A stretch of DNA of 8,359 bases from an uncultured Gemmatimonadota bacterium (GCA_946887155.1 CAMPKM010000106.1:1-8359); one strand, 5' to 3'; shown: positions 1 to 6,187, counted from the stretch's first letter. Notes: generated by a model from the letters alone, not told the origin. Numbers and translations: made by a program.

Positions 1-330
1 GACTCCATCGACACGACGGGCCGGCTGTCACTCCTCGCATCGGCCGAGCTGATCCGGCGTGCGGCGCTGCTGGTGACGAACGACTCGCTTCCGCAGCACC
101 TCGCCTCCGCCATGGGCACGCGAACGCTGACCATCTATGGCCCGACGATTCCCGGATTCGGGTTCGGTCCGCTCGCGCCGCACTCCACGACCGCCGGGCA
201 TGTGTCGCTCACCTGCCGGCCCTGTCACCCGCATGGTCCCGCCGTCTGCCCGCTCGGCCACCACCTCTGCATGCGCGACCTCGCGCCGGACATTGTCCTG
301 GCCAGGGCTCTCACCGTCCTCGCCGCATGA
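1..330 (+). CDS. Glycosyltransferase family 9 (heptosyltransferase-like), C-terminal part
   Basis: This is the 3' end of a gene that begins before the window; 109 residues are visible. The stretch matches the C-terminal nucleotide-sugar-binding half of GT9 enzymes such as the ADP-heptose:LPS heptosyltransferases. Visible motifs are D-x-T-G near residue 4, VTNDS with Asp28 followed by a conserved HLASAMGT at 33-40, and YGPT at 46-49 leading into GFGP. A four-cysteine tail follows (Cys72, Cys75, Cys83, Cys90, with CPLGHHLCM), which is typical of WaaF-like proteins. In that family the enzyme adds a heptose to the LPS inner core on the cytoplasmic face of the inner membrane. Its stop overlaps the start of the next gene (ATGA), so the two are probably translated together. 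The exact acceptor sugar cannot be told from the C-terminus. Confidence 0.9.
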   Translation, partial: DSIDTTGRLSLLASAELIRRAALLVTNDSLPQHLASAMGTRTLTIYGPTIPGFGFGPLAPHSTTAGHVSLTCRPCHPHGPAVCPLGHHLCMRDLAPDIVLARALTVLAA

Positions 331-1097
331 CCACCGTGCCTAACGAGCTCCTGGGCGTCGGTCTCGGCTTCATCGTCGGCGTGGTGCTCGGGATGCTCGG
401 TGGCGGCGGGTCGATCCTCGCCGTCCCGATCTTCCTGTACGTCTTCGGCGTCGCCCCGAAGCCCGCCATCGCGATGAGCCTGGCCGTGGTGGGGATGAGC
501 TCGTTCTTCGGCTTCCTCGGACACTGGCGCCAGGGATCGGTCAACCTGCGGATCGGCCTTCCGTTCGGACTGGTGGCGATGCTGGCCGCCTTCCTGACGG
601 CGCGGGTTTCGGATCGGGTTCCGGAGGTCGTGCAACTCTCCCTGTTCGCGACGTTTGCGTTTACGGCGGCGCTCGTGATGCTGCGCGATTCGTTCCGGCC
701 GATCCAGCGCAGCAACCCCGCCGATGGCGTGACGCCGCATTTCACGCCCGTGCTCGGGCTCGAGGCCATGGCGGTCGGTGCACTCACGGCACTCATCGGC
801 GCGGGCGGAGGCTTTGTCATCGTCCCGGCGCTGGTGTACCTGGCCGGCGTGCCGGTGAAGCAGGCGATCGGCAGCTCGCTCCTCATCATCACGATGAACG
901 CCCTCAGTGGTTTCGCCGGCTATATCGGCCAGGAGCCCATCGACTGGACGCTGGTGGGCCTCTTCACCGGCGTGGCCGCGCTCGGCGCACTGGTAGGGGC
1001 CCGCCTGAACCGGTACGTGCCGCAGGTGCGAATCAAGCAAGCGTTTGCTTTATTGATTCTTGTACTCGGCAGCTATCTGGTCCTGCGGAACCTGTAA
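327..1097 (+). CDS. TauE/SafE-family (DUF81) membrane permease
   Basis: A 256-residue, very hydrophobic protein with about eight predicted membrane segments. It has the internal duplication typical of the TauE/SafE family: a glycine-rich motif GMLGGGGSILAVP at about 22-34 recurs as ALIGAGGGFVIVP at about 155-167, and each is followed by a similar hydrophobic stretch (AIAMSLAVV and AIGSSLLII). Members are inner-membrane transporters linked to export of sulfite, sulfoacetate or other organic anions, but most are uncharacterised, so the substrate is unknown here. The ATG overlaps the upstream stop by four bases and has no good Shine-Dalgarno site, so translation probably relies on coupling. The length is normal for the family. 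A sulfur-metabolism enzyme lies 4 kb downstream, but nothing directly links the two. Confidence 0.9.
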   Translation: MTTVPNELLGVGLGFIVGVVLGMLGGGGSILAVPIFLYVFGVAPKPAIAMSLAVVGMSSFFGFLGHWRQGSVNLRIGLPFGLVAMLAAFLTARVSDRVPEVVQLSLFATFAFTAALVMLRDSFRPIQRSNPADGVTPHFTPVLGLEAMAVGALTALIGAGGGFVIVPALVYLAGVPVKQAIGSSLLIITMNALSGFAGYIGQEPIDWTLVGLFTGVAALGALVGARLNRYVPQVRIKQAFALLILVLGSYLVLRNL

Positions 1098-1108
1098 GGG
1101 CTCGAGCG

Positions 1109-1143
1109 GATTCCCGATTCCCGATTCCCGACCCCCAACCCCC
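1109..1143 (+). repeat. 7-bp tandem repeat directly before the ROK kinase start
   Basis: Three exact copies of GATTCCC (1109-1115, 1116-1122, 1123-1129) are followed by two degenerate units, GACCCCC (1130-1136) and AACCCCC (1137-1143). The array ends on the base before the ATG at 1144, so it fills the place where a ribosome binding site would sit, and that region is C-rich with no purine tract. It resembles the short heptameric intergenic repeats known in some bacteria (for example the STRR repeats of cyanobacteria); any functional role is inference. Confidence 0.85.
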
Positions 1144-2127
1144 ATGGCCGTTCGGACGAAATACCTGGTTGGCGTCGACCTCGGCGGCACGAACATCGGT
1201 GCCGGCGCGCTCGCTGAAGACGGGAGCGGCGACGTCGTCGCGCTCCGGTCCGAACCAACGCGGGCCGACCAGGGCGCCGAATCCGTGGTGGATCGCATGG
1301 TTCGCATGATCGACACGGTCATCGCCGAGACGATTGCACAGACGGGCGCCAAGCGCGACGACGTGATCGGCATCGGCGTTGGCGCGCCCGGACCGCTCGA
1401 TCGCGAGCGCGGCATCGTGGTGACCACGCCGAACCTGGGCTGGACGAACTATCCGCTGCGCGACGTGATCGCCGAGCGTACGCGCCTGCCGGTCCGCATC
1501 GACAACGACGCCAACTGTGCGACGTTAGGCGAATGGTGGCTCGGCGCCGCGAAGGGCGCCAGCAACGTGATCGGCATGACCATCGGCACCGGCATCGGCG
1601 GCGGGGTGATCGTGGGTGGCCGGCTGTACCATGGATCGTCGGACGTTGCCGGCGAGATCGGCCATGCGACGATCGACATCAACGGCCGCCGCTGCAAATG
1701 TGGCAACTACGGATGCCTCGAGGCCTATGCGTCGGGTCCGTCGATCGCCGAGCGCGCGCGCGAAGCCCTGAGCGGCGACAGTGAAGCGATGCTGCTGCGC
1801 ATGGTCGGCGGCGACGCGAGCCGGATTACCGCCGCCACCGTCTACGAGGCAGCCCGGCGCGGAGATGAAGCGGCCCTCGACGTGGTCCGTGAGACATCGC
1901 GCTTCCTCGGCGCCGGCCTCGCCAACCTGCTGAACATCTTCAACCCCGAAGTGGTGGTCCTCGCCGGCGGCGTCACGCACGCCGGAGATACGCTCTTCCT
2001 CCCGCTTCGCCGGGAAGTCGCCAAACGCGCGTTCAAGCCGGCCGTCGACGCATGCCGGATCGTGCCGGGAACGCTCACCGCGGCAGGCGTGGTCGGTGCC
2101 GTCGCGGCGTTCAAGCAGCAGGATTAG
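1144..2127 (+). CDS. ROK-family sugar kinase, probable glucokinase
   Basis: A 327-residue ROK protein, full length for the family. The N-terminal phosphate-binding motif is GVDLGGTNIG at 10-19. GVGAPGPLD at 78-86 and IDNDANC at 119-125 follow, the latter holding the predicted catalytic base Asp122. The second glycine-rich loop is GTGIGGG at 148-154. The ROK zinc site is intact: E171-x-G-H174, then Cys184, Cys186 and Cys191 in CKCGNYGCLE. Such proteins phosphorylate glucose or related hexoses with ATP in the cytoplasm (glucokinase, EC 2.7.1.2); an N-acetylhexosamine or fructose substrate is possible. The ATG at 1144 was chosen because the family motif begins ten residues later; an in-frame extension to a TTG at 1060 would translate the tandem repeat and overlap the permease. 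No Shine-Dalgarno site is seen. A GTTAGGC heptamer occurs at 1524-1530. Confidence 0.92.
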   Translation: MAVRTKYLVGVDLGGTNIGAGALAEDGSGDVVALRSEPTRADQGAESVVDRMVRMIDTVIAETIAQTGAKRDDVIGIGVGAPGPLDRERGIVVTTPNLGWTNYPLRDVIAERTRLPVRIDNDANCATLGEWWLGAAKGASNVIGMTIGTGIGGGVIVGGRLYHGSSDVAGEIGHATIDINGRRCKCGNYGCLEAYASGPSIAERAREALSGDSEAMLLRMVGGDASRITAATVYEAARRGDEAALDVVRETSRFLGAGLANLLNIFNPEVVVLAGGVTHAGDTLFLPLRREVAKRAFKPAVDACRIVPGTLTAAGVVGAVAAFKQQD

Positions 2128-2129
2128 GC

Positions 2130-2165
2130 CAGAGTCCAGGGTCCAAAGTGGCGCCGACTTTGGAC
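2130..2165 (+). repeat. Perfect 9-bp hairpin with heptamer-like units between the two sugar kinases
   Basis: GTCCAAAGT (2141-2149) and ACTTTGGAC (2157-2165) are perfect inverted repeats around a 7-base loop GGCGCCG. The left side also shows 7-base periodicity: CAGAGTC (2130-2136), CAGGGTC (2137-2143), CAAAGTG (2144-2150). No T-run follows the stem, so a classical intrinsic terminator is not well supported. It may be a dispersed intergenic repeat, an mRNA-stabilising hairpin or a weak attenuator. The sequence is seen directly; the role is inference. Confidence 0.6.
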
Positions 2166-2193
2166 GTCGAACTTCAAGCTTCCGGCTGACGGC

Positions 2194-3153
2194 ATGAAAC
2201 GGGTCGGAGTCATTGGCACGTTCGTCTGGGACATCATTTACGGCCGTGATCCGCGGAGCCAGCCGGTCGAGGAGTGGGGCGGCATCACCTATGCCCTGAG
2301 TGCGTTCGACGCCGCGCTGCCTGACGAGTGGGAGCTCGTCCCGCTCGCCAAGGTGGGCGCCGATCTCTGGCCGCAGGCAAGGCGCTTCATCAGCGGGCTG
2401 CGGCGCGCGGCGACTGATGCCATGCCGATCGAGGTGGCTACCGCCAACAATCGCGTCCGCCTCGAGTACGCGACCGACGAGCTTCGGTCCGAAATCCTGC
2501 AGGGCGGCGTTCCGCCATGGACATGGGCCGGCCTTCAGCCGCTGCTGCGCGACCTGGACGCGGTGTACATCAACCTCATCAGCGGATTCGAGCTCGACCT
2601 CGAAACGCTGCAACTCATCCGGCGCCATTATCGCGGCCCGATCTACCTCGACATGCATTCGTTGCTGCTCGGGATCGAGCCCGACGGTACGAGGTTTCCG
2701 CAACCGATCGCGGATCCGCGAGCCTGGTTCGCGTGCGCCGACCTGCTGCAGGTGAACGAGATGGAGATGTCGCTCATGGCGCCCGACGCGATGGCGTTGG
2801 CGGCGACGGCGATGCACGCCGGCGTTCAATCGCTCCTCGTGACGCTCGGCAAGCGAGGGGTCGTGTATTTCCTGTCGCCGGGATTCGACCGGCTGGCCGA
2901 CCTGCAACGCGGCGACGACACCCGCCTCGGCGCCGTGCGCACCGCACTCGTGCCGGCGGAACGGGTGGACGGTCCGGGCGATCCCACGGGATGCGGCGAT
3001 GTTTTCGGCGCGACCTATTTCTCGAGGCTGCTTGCCGGTGATAGCTTTGCGGTGGCCTTGAACGCCGCGATTCGTGCGGCGTCACGCAATGTGACTTTTC
3101 GCGGCGCCGGCGGGCTGGCGGCGTTCCTCCGGGGAGAACTGCTTCGCACGTGA
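2194..3153 (+). CDS. PfkB-family carbohydrate/nucleoside kinase
   Basis: A 319-residue ribokinase-like protein. It opens with a beta strand VGVIGTFVWD (4-13), followed by the substrate-region glycines EEWGGITYALSAF (26-38) and the family-typical AKVGADLW (52-59). QVNEMEM at 186-192 corresponds to the N-x-x-E region that helps bind metal and phosphate. The C-terminal PfkB signature is GDPTGCGDVFGATY at 262-275, with Gly266-Gly268 forming the anion hole and Asp269 the predicted catalytic base. It should transfer phosphate from ATP to a sugar or nucleoside hydroxyl in the cytoplasm; the substrate cannot be read from the motifs. The segment between the GG motif and AKVGADLW is unusual (LPDEWELVP), unlike classical ribokinase or fructokinase. 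Its stop overlaps the next start (GTGA), placing it first in a four-gene coupled unit. No clear Shine-Dalgarno site precedes the ATG. Confidence 0.9.
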   Translation: MKRVGVIGTFVWDIIYGRDPRSQPVEEWGGITYALSAFDAALPDEWELVPLAKVGADLWPQARRFISGLRRAATDAMPIEVATANNRVRLEYATDELRSEILQGGVPPWTWAGLQPLLRDLDAVYINLISGFELDLETLQLIRRHYRGPIYLDMHSLLLGIEPDGTRFPQPIADPRAWFACADLLQVNEMEMSLMAPDAMALAATAMHAGVQSLLVTLGKRGVVYFLSPGFDRLADLQRGDDTRLGAVRTALVPAERVDGPGDPTGCGDVFGATYFSRLLAGDSFAVALNAAIRAASRNVTFRGAGGLAAFLRGELLRT

Positions 3154-4037
3154 CGACGGTCATTACCGTGCCACCTTCGCTGGACGACGAGACCATGGAA
3201 CAGGTCTTCGAACAGGTGGCTGCCGTCTCCGCCGACCAGAAAATCCTCGTCGACGCGCGGCATACGCGCTGGTCGTCGCCTTATGGGCTGACGGCCCTGC
3301 TGACGATCGGGCAATCGCGCACCGAACAGGCGGCATTTGCCGGCCCCGAGGCGGATGACACGGCGAGTTACTGGTCGCGCGCCGGGTTTTATCGTCATGC
3401 GAGCGAGATCTACGAGATGCACGGCAAGGTTCCGCGTACTCGTGAGGCAGCGGAGTCGAACGTGCTGCTCGAGATCACAGAAATGGCACGCAGCGACGAT
3501 GTCCACACGGTCGTGGAGAAGATCCAGAGCCGCGCACAGGCTATTCTGGTGCACGAACTGAATCTCGAGCCGCAGGCCGTCGTGCGATTCTCCATGACGT
3601 TATCGGAGGTGTGCCAGAATATTGTAGAGCATGCCGGACAGGGAGGCTGGGTGGCGGTGCAGACGTACCAGTACCGGAAGCGGTTAGGCAGGCGCGCGGT
3701 CGTCATTGCGGTCTGCGATGCCGGTCTGGGCTTCCGGCGTTCGCTGGAGAGCACGCCGGGGTGGAAGCCGCGTGAACGCTGGGATGATGCCGCAGCGCTG
3801 GAAGATGCCCTCGTTCGTGGTGTGAGTCGTTATCGTGATCCGGGTCGCGGTCAGGGCCTGGCCGGCGTCAGGCGGTTCGTCGGCAAGTGGGACGGCAAGC
3901 TTGCGATACGCAGCGGCACGGCGAGGATCGCGATCGTGCCGGAGTGGGATGATGCAGTTCCATTGAAGGAAGGATTGCCCCACTTTCCCGGGGCGCAGGT
4001 TCAGATCACCATTCCCGAGCGAGTGACACCAGGGTGA
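3150..4037 (+). CDS. STAS-like + GHKL ATPase protein (anti-sigma-kinase-like)
   Basis: A 295-residue protein of two parts. Residues about 1-100 look like a STAS/MlaB-type domain: alternating strands and helices, with ILVDARHTRWSSPYGLTALL (32-51) in the place of the usual 'D-x-S-x-V..DS-x-G' strand and helix. Residues about 105-292 form a GHKL (HATPase_c) fold. The N-box is E153-VCQ-N157-IVEHA, with the Glu/Asn spacing of SpoIIAB/RsbW kinases. The G1 box is D190-AGLG, and the second glycine box is GRGQGLAGV (232-240). FPGAQVQITIP (279-289) forms the closing strand. In that family such proteins bind ATP, phosphorylate STAS antagonists and sequester a partner such as a sigma factor; here the activity and target are inferred. 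The GTG start overlaps the upstream stop (GTGA), with GGGGAGA 12 bases before it. It is coupled by another GTGA to a second STAS-like protein, its most likely partner. Confidence 0.8.
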   Translation: MTTVITVPPSLDDETMEQVFEQVAAVSADQKILVDARHTRWSSPYGLTALLTIGQSRTEQAAFAGPEADDTASYWSRAGFYRHASEIYEMHGKVPRTREAAESNVLLEITEMARSDDVHTVVEKIQSRAQAILVHELNLEPQAVVRFSMTLSEVCQNIVEHAGQGGWVAVQTYQYRKRLGRRAVVIAVCDAGLGFRRSLESTPGWKPRERWDDAAALEDALVRGVSRYRDPGRGQGLAGVRRFVGKWDGKLAIRSGTARIAIVPEWDDAVPLKEGLPHFPGAQVQITIPERVTPG

Positions 4038-4588
4038 CGCATCACATCGACGTTGGATCCGTGTTGCGAAAGACCGTGTGTGATCTCTACTCGAACCTCG
4101 TGACGCGCCCCACGGGTGCGGCCGTGAGGCGCGAGATCGAGGGGGTGCTGACGGGGCTCGATTCACCGAGCCTGACGGTCATCGACTTCTCTCAGGTCGG
4201 CCTGCTCGATTATTCCTGTGCCGATGAAGTGGTGGGGAAGCTGCTGGACGGCGTGAGGCGCCAGGTCATCGTGACCGATGCCTACGTGCTGGTGCGCGGT
4301 GTTCGCGACGACCACCTCGAGGCGCTCGATGCCGTGATGCAGCGGTATGACATGCCGGTCATGGTCGAGGGCGACGACGGCGAGTGGCGAGTGATCGGAC
4401 CGATCAGCGATCCGGACCGGGCGGTGCTCGACGCCGTGCAGCGTTGCGGCCGCGCCGTGCCGGCCGACCTCGCCTCGCAGGTCGAACAGACCGAAAACAG
4501 CGTCGAGGCCTCCCTGGACGCGCTGCTCGCCCGGCGCCTCGTTATGCGGGAGGACGACGCGTACGTCTCGCTCCAGAGCGTGATGTGA
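4034..4588 (+). CDS. STAS-like (DUF4325-type) protein with C-terminal winged-helix-like domain
   Basis: A 184-residue protein. Residues about 1-120 resemble STAS-like DUF4325 domains: VIDFSQVGLLDYSCADEVVG (49-68) follows the family pattern 'strand-DF-x-x-V-x-x-hydrophobic-x-S-x-A-D-E', with Ser61 at the position phosphorylated in STAS antagonists. Residues about 125-182 look like a winged helix: a helix DRAVLDAVQRCG, then VPADLASQV, a recognition-helix-like ENSVEASLDALLARRL, and a wing ending REDDAYVSL, much as in MarR/ArsR-type regulators. A reasonable reading is a phosphorylation-controlled regulator working with the ATPase encoded just upstream, whose stop it overlaps (GTGA). DNA binding is unproven; the winged helix might instead bind protein. 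The GTG start is fixed by the overlap; AGG immediately precedes it, too close for a normal Shine-Dalgarno site. Confidence 0.75.
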   Translation: MTHHIDVGSVLRKTVCDLYSNLVTRPTGAAVRREIEGVLTGLDSPSLTVIDFSQVGLLDYSCADEVVGKLLDGVRRQVIVTDAYVLVRGVRDDHLEALDAVMQRYDMPVMVEGDDGEWRVIGPISDPDRAVLDAVQRCGRAVPADLASQVEQTENSVEASLDALLARRLVMREDDAYVSLQSVM

Positions 4589-4884
4589 GGCTGTACAACC
4601 CGCCCCTGCAGGTGGTCGGGTTCATCGGTACCCGGCTGGGCGACCCGGATCGGGGGCCGCAGGTGCGGCTGCGGGGGGACGAGGCGGCGCTCCGGATGCT
4701 GTCCCCCGGAGAAATGGCGTGGATCCAGGGGCCGCGGCGCCAGGAGCTGGCCACCGTGATCATCGACGACGCGGTGCCCAAGGGCGGTGTCGTCGTCCGG
4801 GACATCGCCGGGCTCACCGTCAGCGAGATCGTGACGCTGCGCAAGCCCGACCTCGATACACCACCGCGCCGGGACCTCGCCTGA
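4585..4884 (+). CDS. Small protein, possible aspartate-decarboxylase-like double-psi barrel
   Basis: I do not firmly recognise this 99-residue protein. The pattern is a beta-rich domain: VRLRGDEAALRMLSPGEMAW (27-46), then ELATVIIDDAVPKGGVVVRD (54-73) and SEIVTLRKPDLD (80-91). The 'helix-G-x-x-hydrophobic, strand, DD-x-V-P-x-G-x-V' order recalls the molybdopterin-dinucleotide-binding/aspartate-decarboxylase-like fold, as also found in the N-domain of CDC48-type ATPases. It lacks the rest of any molybdoenzyme, so a stand-alone ligand- or protein-binding barrel is more likely. The start was set at GTG 4585 because it overlaps the upstream stop (GTGA), like the other junctions in this operon. The reading frame stays open further upstream inside the previous gene, but that extension is Arg/Ala-rich and looks like a shadow. 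It is the last gene of the coupled unit. Confidence 0.62.
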   Translation: MRLYNPPLQVVGFIGTRLGDPDRGPQVRLRGDEAALRMLSPGEMAWIQGPRRQELATVIIDDAVPKGGVVVRDIAGLTVSEIVTLRKPDLDTPPRRDLA

Positions 4885-4922
4885 CGAGTTCGCCGGCCAC
4901 TTCCCCCGCTGCCTGACGTGAA

Positions 4923-6080
4923 ATGCCGATCGTGAACCGACCAACCCGCAGCCTCTCGACGCAGGTCGTCCATGGCGGGCGCGCGCCATCCGCCGGCGAA
5001 CCGGTCGTCACGCCGCTGGTCCAGAGCGTGAACTACGTGGAAGAGGTGGGGACGTCGGAGGGGCTGCGCTACCCCCGCTATGGCAACGTGCCTAACGCCG
5101 AGCACGTACAGCGGCGGCTGGCTGCCCTGGAGGGCGCCGAAGCGGCCCTCCTCCTCGGCAGCGGCATGGGGGCGCTGGCGTGCGGGATGCTGGCCCTGCT
5201 CCGACCCGGCGACCACCTGCTGGCCAGCGAATGGATCTACGGCGGCGCTCGTCGCCTCTTTGCCGAGGAGTTTCCCAAGTACGGCATCCAGGTGACGATC
5301 GTCGATCCGACCGGCTCGCGCGGCTGGCGGAAGGAACTCCGGCGCGAAACACGGGCGATGTTCCTCGAGTCGCCATCGAACCCCGCCTGCCGGGTGATCG
5401 ACCTCGGTCCGCTCCGGAGACTGGCCAGCGGCGAAGGCGTTGCGCTGGTCGTCGACTCGACGTTCGCCAGCCCGGTGAACTTCCGGCCGATCGAACATGG
5501 CGCTGACGTCGTCATGCACAGCGTCACCAAATACCTGAACGGGCATAACGACGTGCTGGGGGGCGTGGTGCTTGGCACCGCGCCGTACGTCGAAGAAGTG
5601 CGGCAGAAGATGATGCTGTGGGGCCAGGCGCCCGATCCCTTCGCCTGCTGGCTCCTCGAACGCGGCCTGAAGACCCTCGACGTGCGTGTGCAGCGCCAGA
5701 ACGCGAACGCCCTCGAGATCGCAACGTGGCTGGCCGCCCAGCCGGCGGTGTCACGCGTGCATTATGCGGGACTGCCGGAAAACCAGGACCATGAGATCGC
5801 ACGCGAACAGATGTCGGGATTCGGCGGAATGCTGGCCTTCGAACTGGCCGGTGGCGGGCTGGCGGCGGAGCGATTGCTCAAGCGCCTGACGCTGATCCGG
5901 AACGCACCCAGTCTCGGTGGTGTGGATACGATCGTGTCTGAACCGCGCTATACGTCGCATGCACACCTGTCGCCGGAGGAACGGGCCGCGGCGGGGATTC
6001 CCGATGGCTTCATCCGCATGAGCGTCGGCATTGAAGGCGCGGCGGATCTCATCACCGATCTCAGTGGAGCATTTGCGTAG
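4923..6080 (+). CDS. PLP-dependent trans-sulfuration enzyme (cystathionine gamma-synthase/gamma-lyase family)
   Basis: A 385-residue Cys/Met-metabolism PLP enzyme, full length. YPRYGNVPN at 50-58 corresponds to the family's Y-S-R-x-x-N-P-T phosphate-contacting segment. GSGMGA (79-84) binds the PLP phosphate, and Tyr106 is in the position that stacks on the cofactor ring. ESPSNPACRV follows at 149-158, and VVDSTFASP (176-184) holds Asp178, which contacts the pyridine nitrogen. HSVTKYLNGHNDVLGG (199-214) contains the Schiff-base Lys203. SLGGVDTIVSEP (330-341) and IRMSVGIE (364-371, Arg365) bind substrate carboxylates. It could act as cystathionine gamma-synthase, cystathionine lyase, methionine gamma-lyase or O-acylhomoserine sulfhydrylase; the family is too promiscuous to decide. 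Position 335 is Asp where many gamma-enzymes have Glu. A 38-base spacer separates it from the previous gene, and no Shine-Dalgarno site is evident. Confidence 0.92.
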   Translation: MPIVNRPTRSLSTQVVHGGRAPSAGEPVVTPLVQSVNYVEEVGTSEGLRYPRYGNVPNAEHVQRRLAALEGAEAALLLGSGMGALACGMLALLRPGDHLLASEWIYGGARRLFAEEFPKYGIQVTIVDPTGSRGWRKELRRETRAMFLESPSNPACRVIDLGPLRRLASGEGVALVVDSTFASPVNFRPIEHGADVVMHSVTKYLNGHNDVLGGVVLGTAPYVEEVRQKMMLWGQAPDPFACWLLERGLKTLDVRVQRQNANALEIATWLAAQPAVSRVHYAGLPENQDHEIAREQMSGFGGMLAFELAGGGLAAERLLKRLTLIRNAPSLGGVDTIVSEPRYTSHAHLSPEERAAAGIPDGFIRMSVGIEGAADLITDLSGAFA

Positions 6081-6187
6081 TGAAGGGTGGGATGACGCGC
6101 GACACGTGTTACCATCCCGGGTGTGGCGCATGCGCAACGAATCCGCGACCCAGTCGTCTAACAGGGGAAGCACGCCTGCAATGACCA
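6081..6187 (+). promoter_or_regulatory. Spacer upstream of ftsE with palindromes; possible control region
   Basis: This 107-base non-coding stretch contains two perfect palindromes: ACACGTGT (6102-6109) and GCGCATGCGC (6126-6135), with centres 25 bases apart. A 6-bp inverted pair, GGGATG (6089-6094) and CATCCC (6113-6118), brackets the first. No T-run follows, so it is not a clear terminator. AGGGGAAG (6163-6170) is the only Shine-Dalgarno-like tract; it lies 17 bases before the ftsE ATG but 10 before an out-of-frame ATG at 6181. No convincing -35/-10 pair was found. It is the largest intergenic gap in the window and a plausible promoter site for the division genes. Confidence 0.4.

Noticed and set aside
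225..1040. 271-codon open frame on the - strand opposite the permease
   Set aside because: Low-complexity His/Arg/Glu composition that mirrors the codons of a clear membrane protein; no start-site or family support.
1060..1143. N-terminal extension of the ROK kinase from a TTG
   Set aside because: It would translate the tandem repeat, overlap the permease gene and add 28 residues not typical of ROK proteins; ATG 1144 fits the family start.
2141..2165. Intrinsic terminator after the ROK kinase
   Set aside because: The stem is perfect, but no T-run follows and only six of the nine stem pairs at most are strongly stabilising; kept only as a hairpin/repeat.
1525..2907. 460-codon open frame on the - strand across both sugar kinases
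   Set aside because: Its product is rich in Arg/His/Ala with no recognisable motif, and it lies opposite two well-supported kinase genes and their spacer. Long antisense frames are expected where GC-rich codons avoid stops.
4384..4584. Upstream extension of the 99-residue protein into the STAS-like gene
   Set aside because: The extra residues are Arg/Ala-rich and are a shadow of the overlapping gene; the GTG at 4585 fits the overlap style of the operon.
4542..5546. 334-codon open frame on the - strand opposite the barrel-like protein and PLP enzyme
   Set aside because: No recognisable domain, and the opposite strand encodes a full PLP enzyme with all key residues.
6089..6118. Terminator after the PLP enzyme
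   Set aside because: Only a 6-bp stem with an 18-base loop and no T-tract; listed only as part of the spacer.
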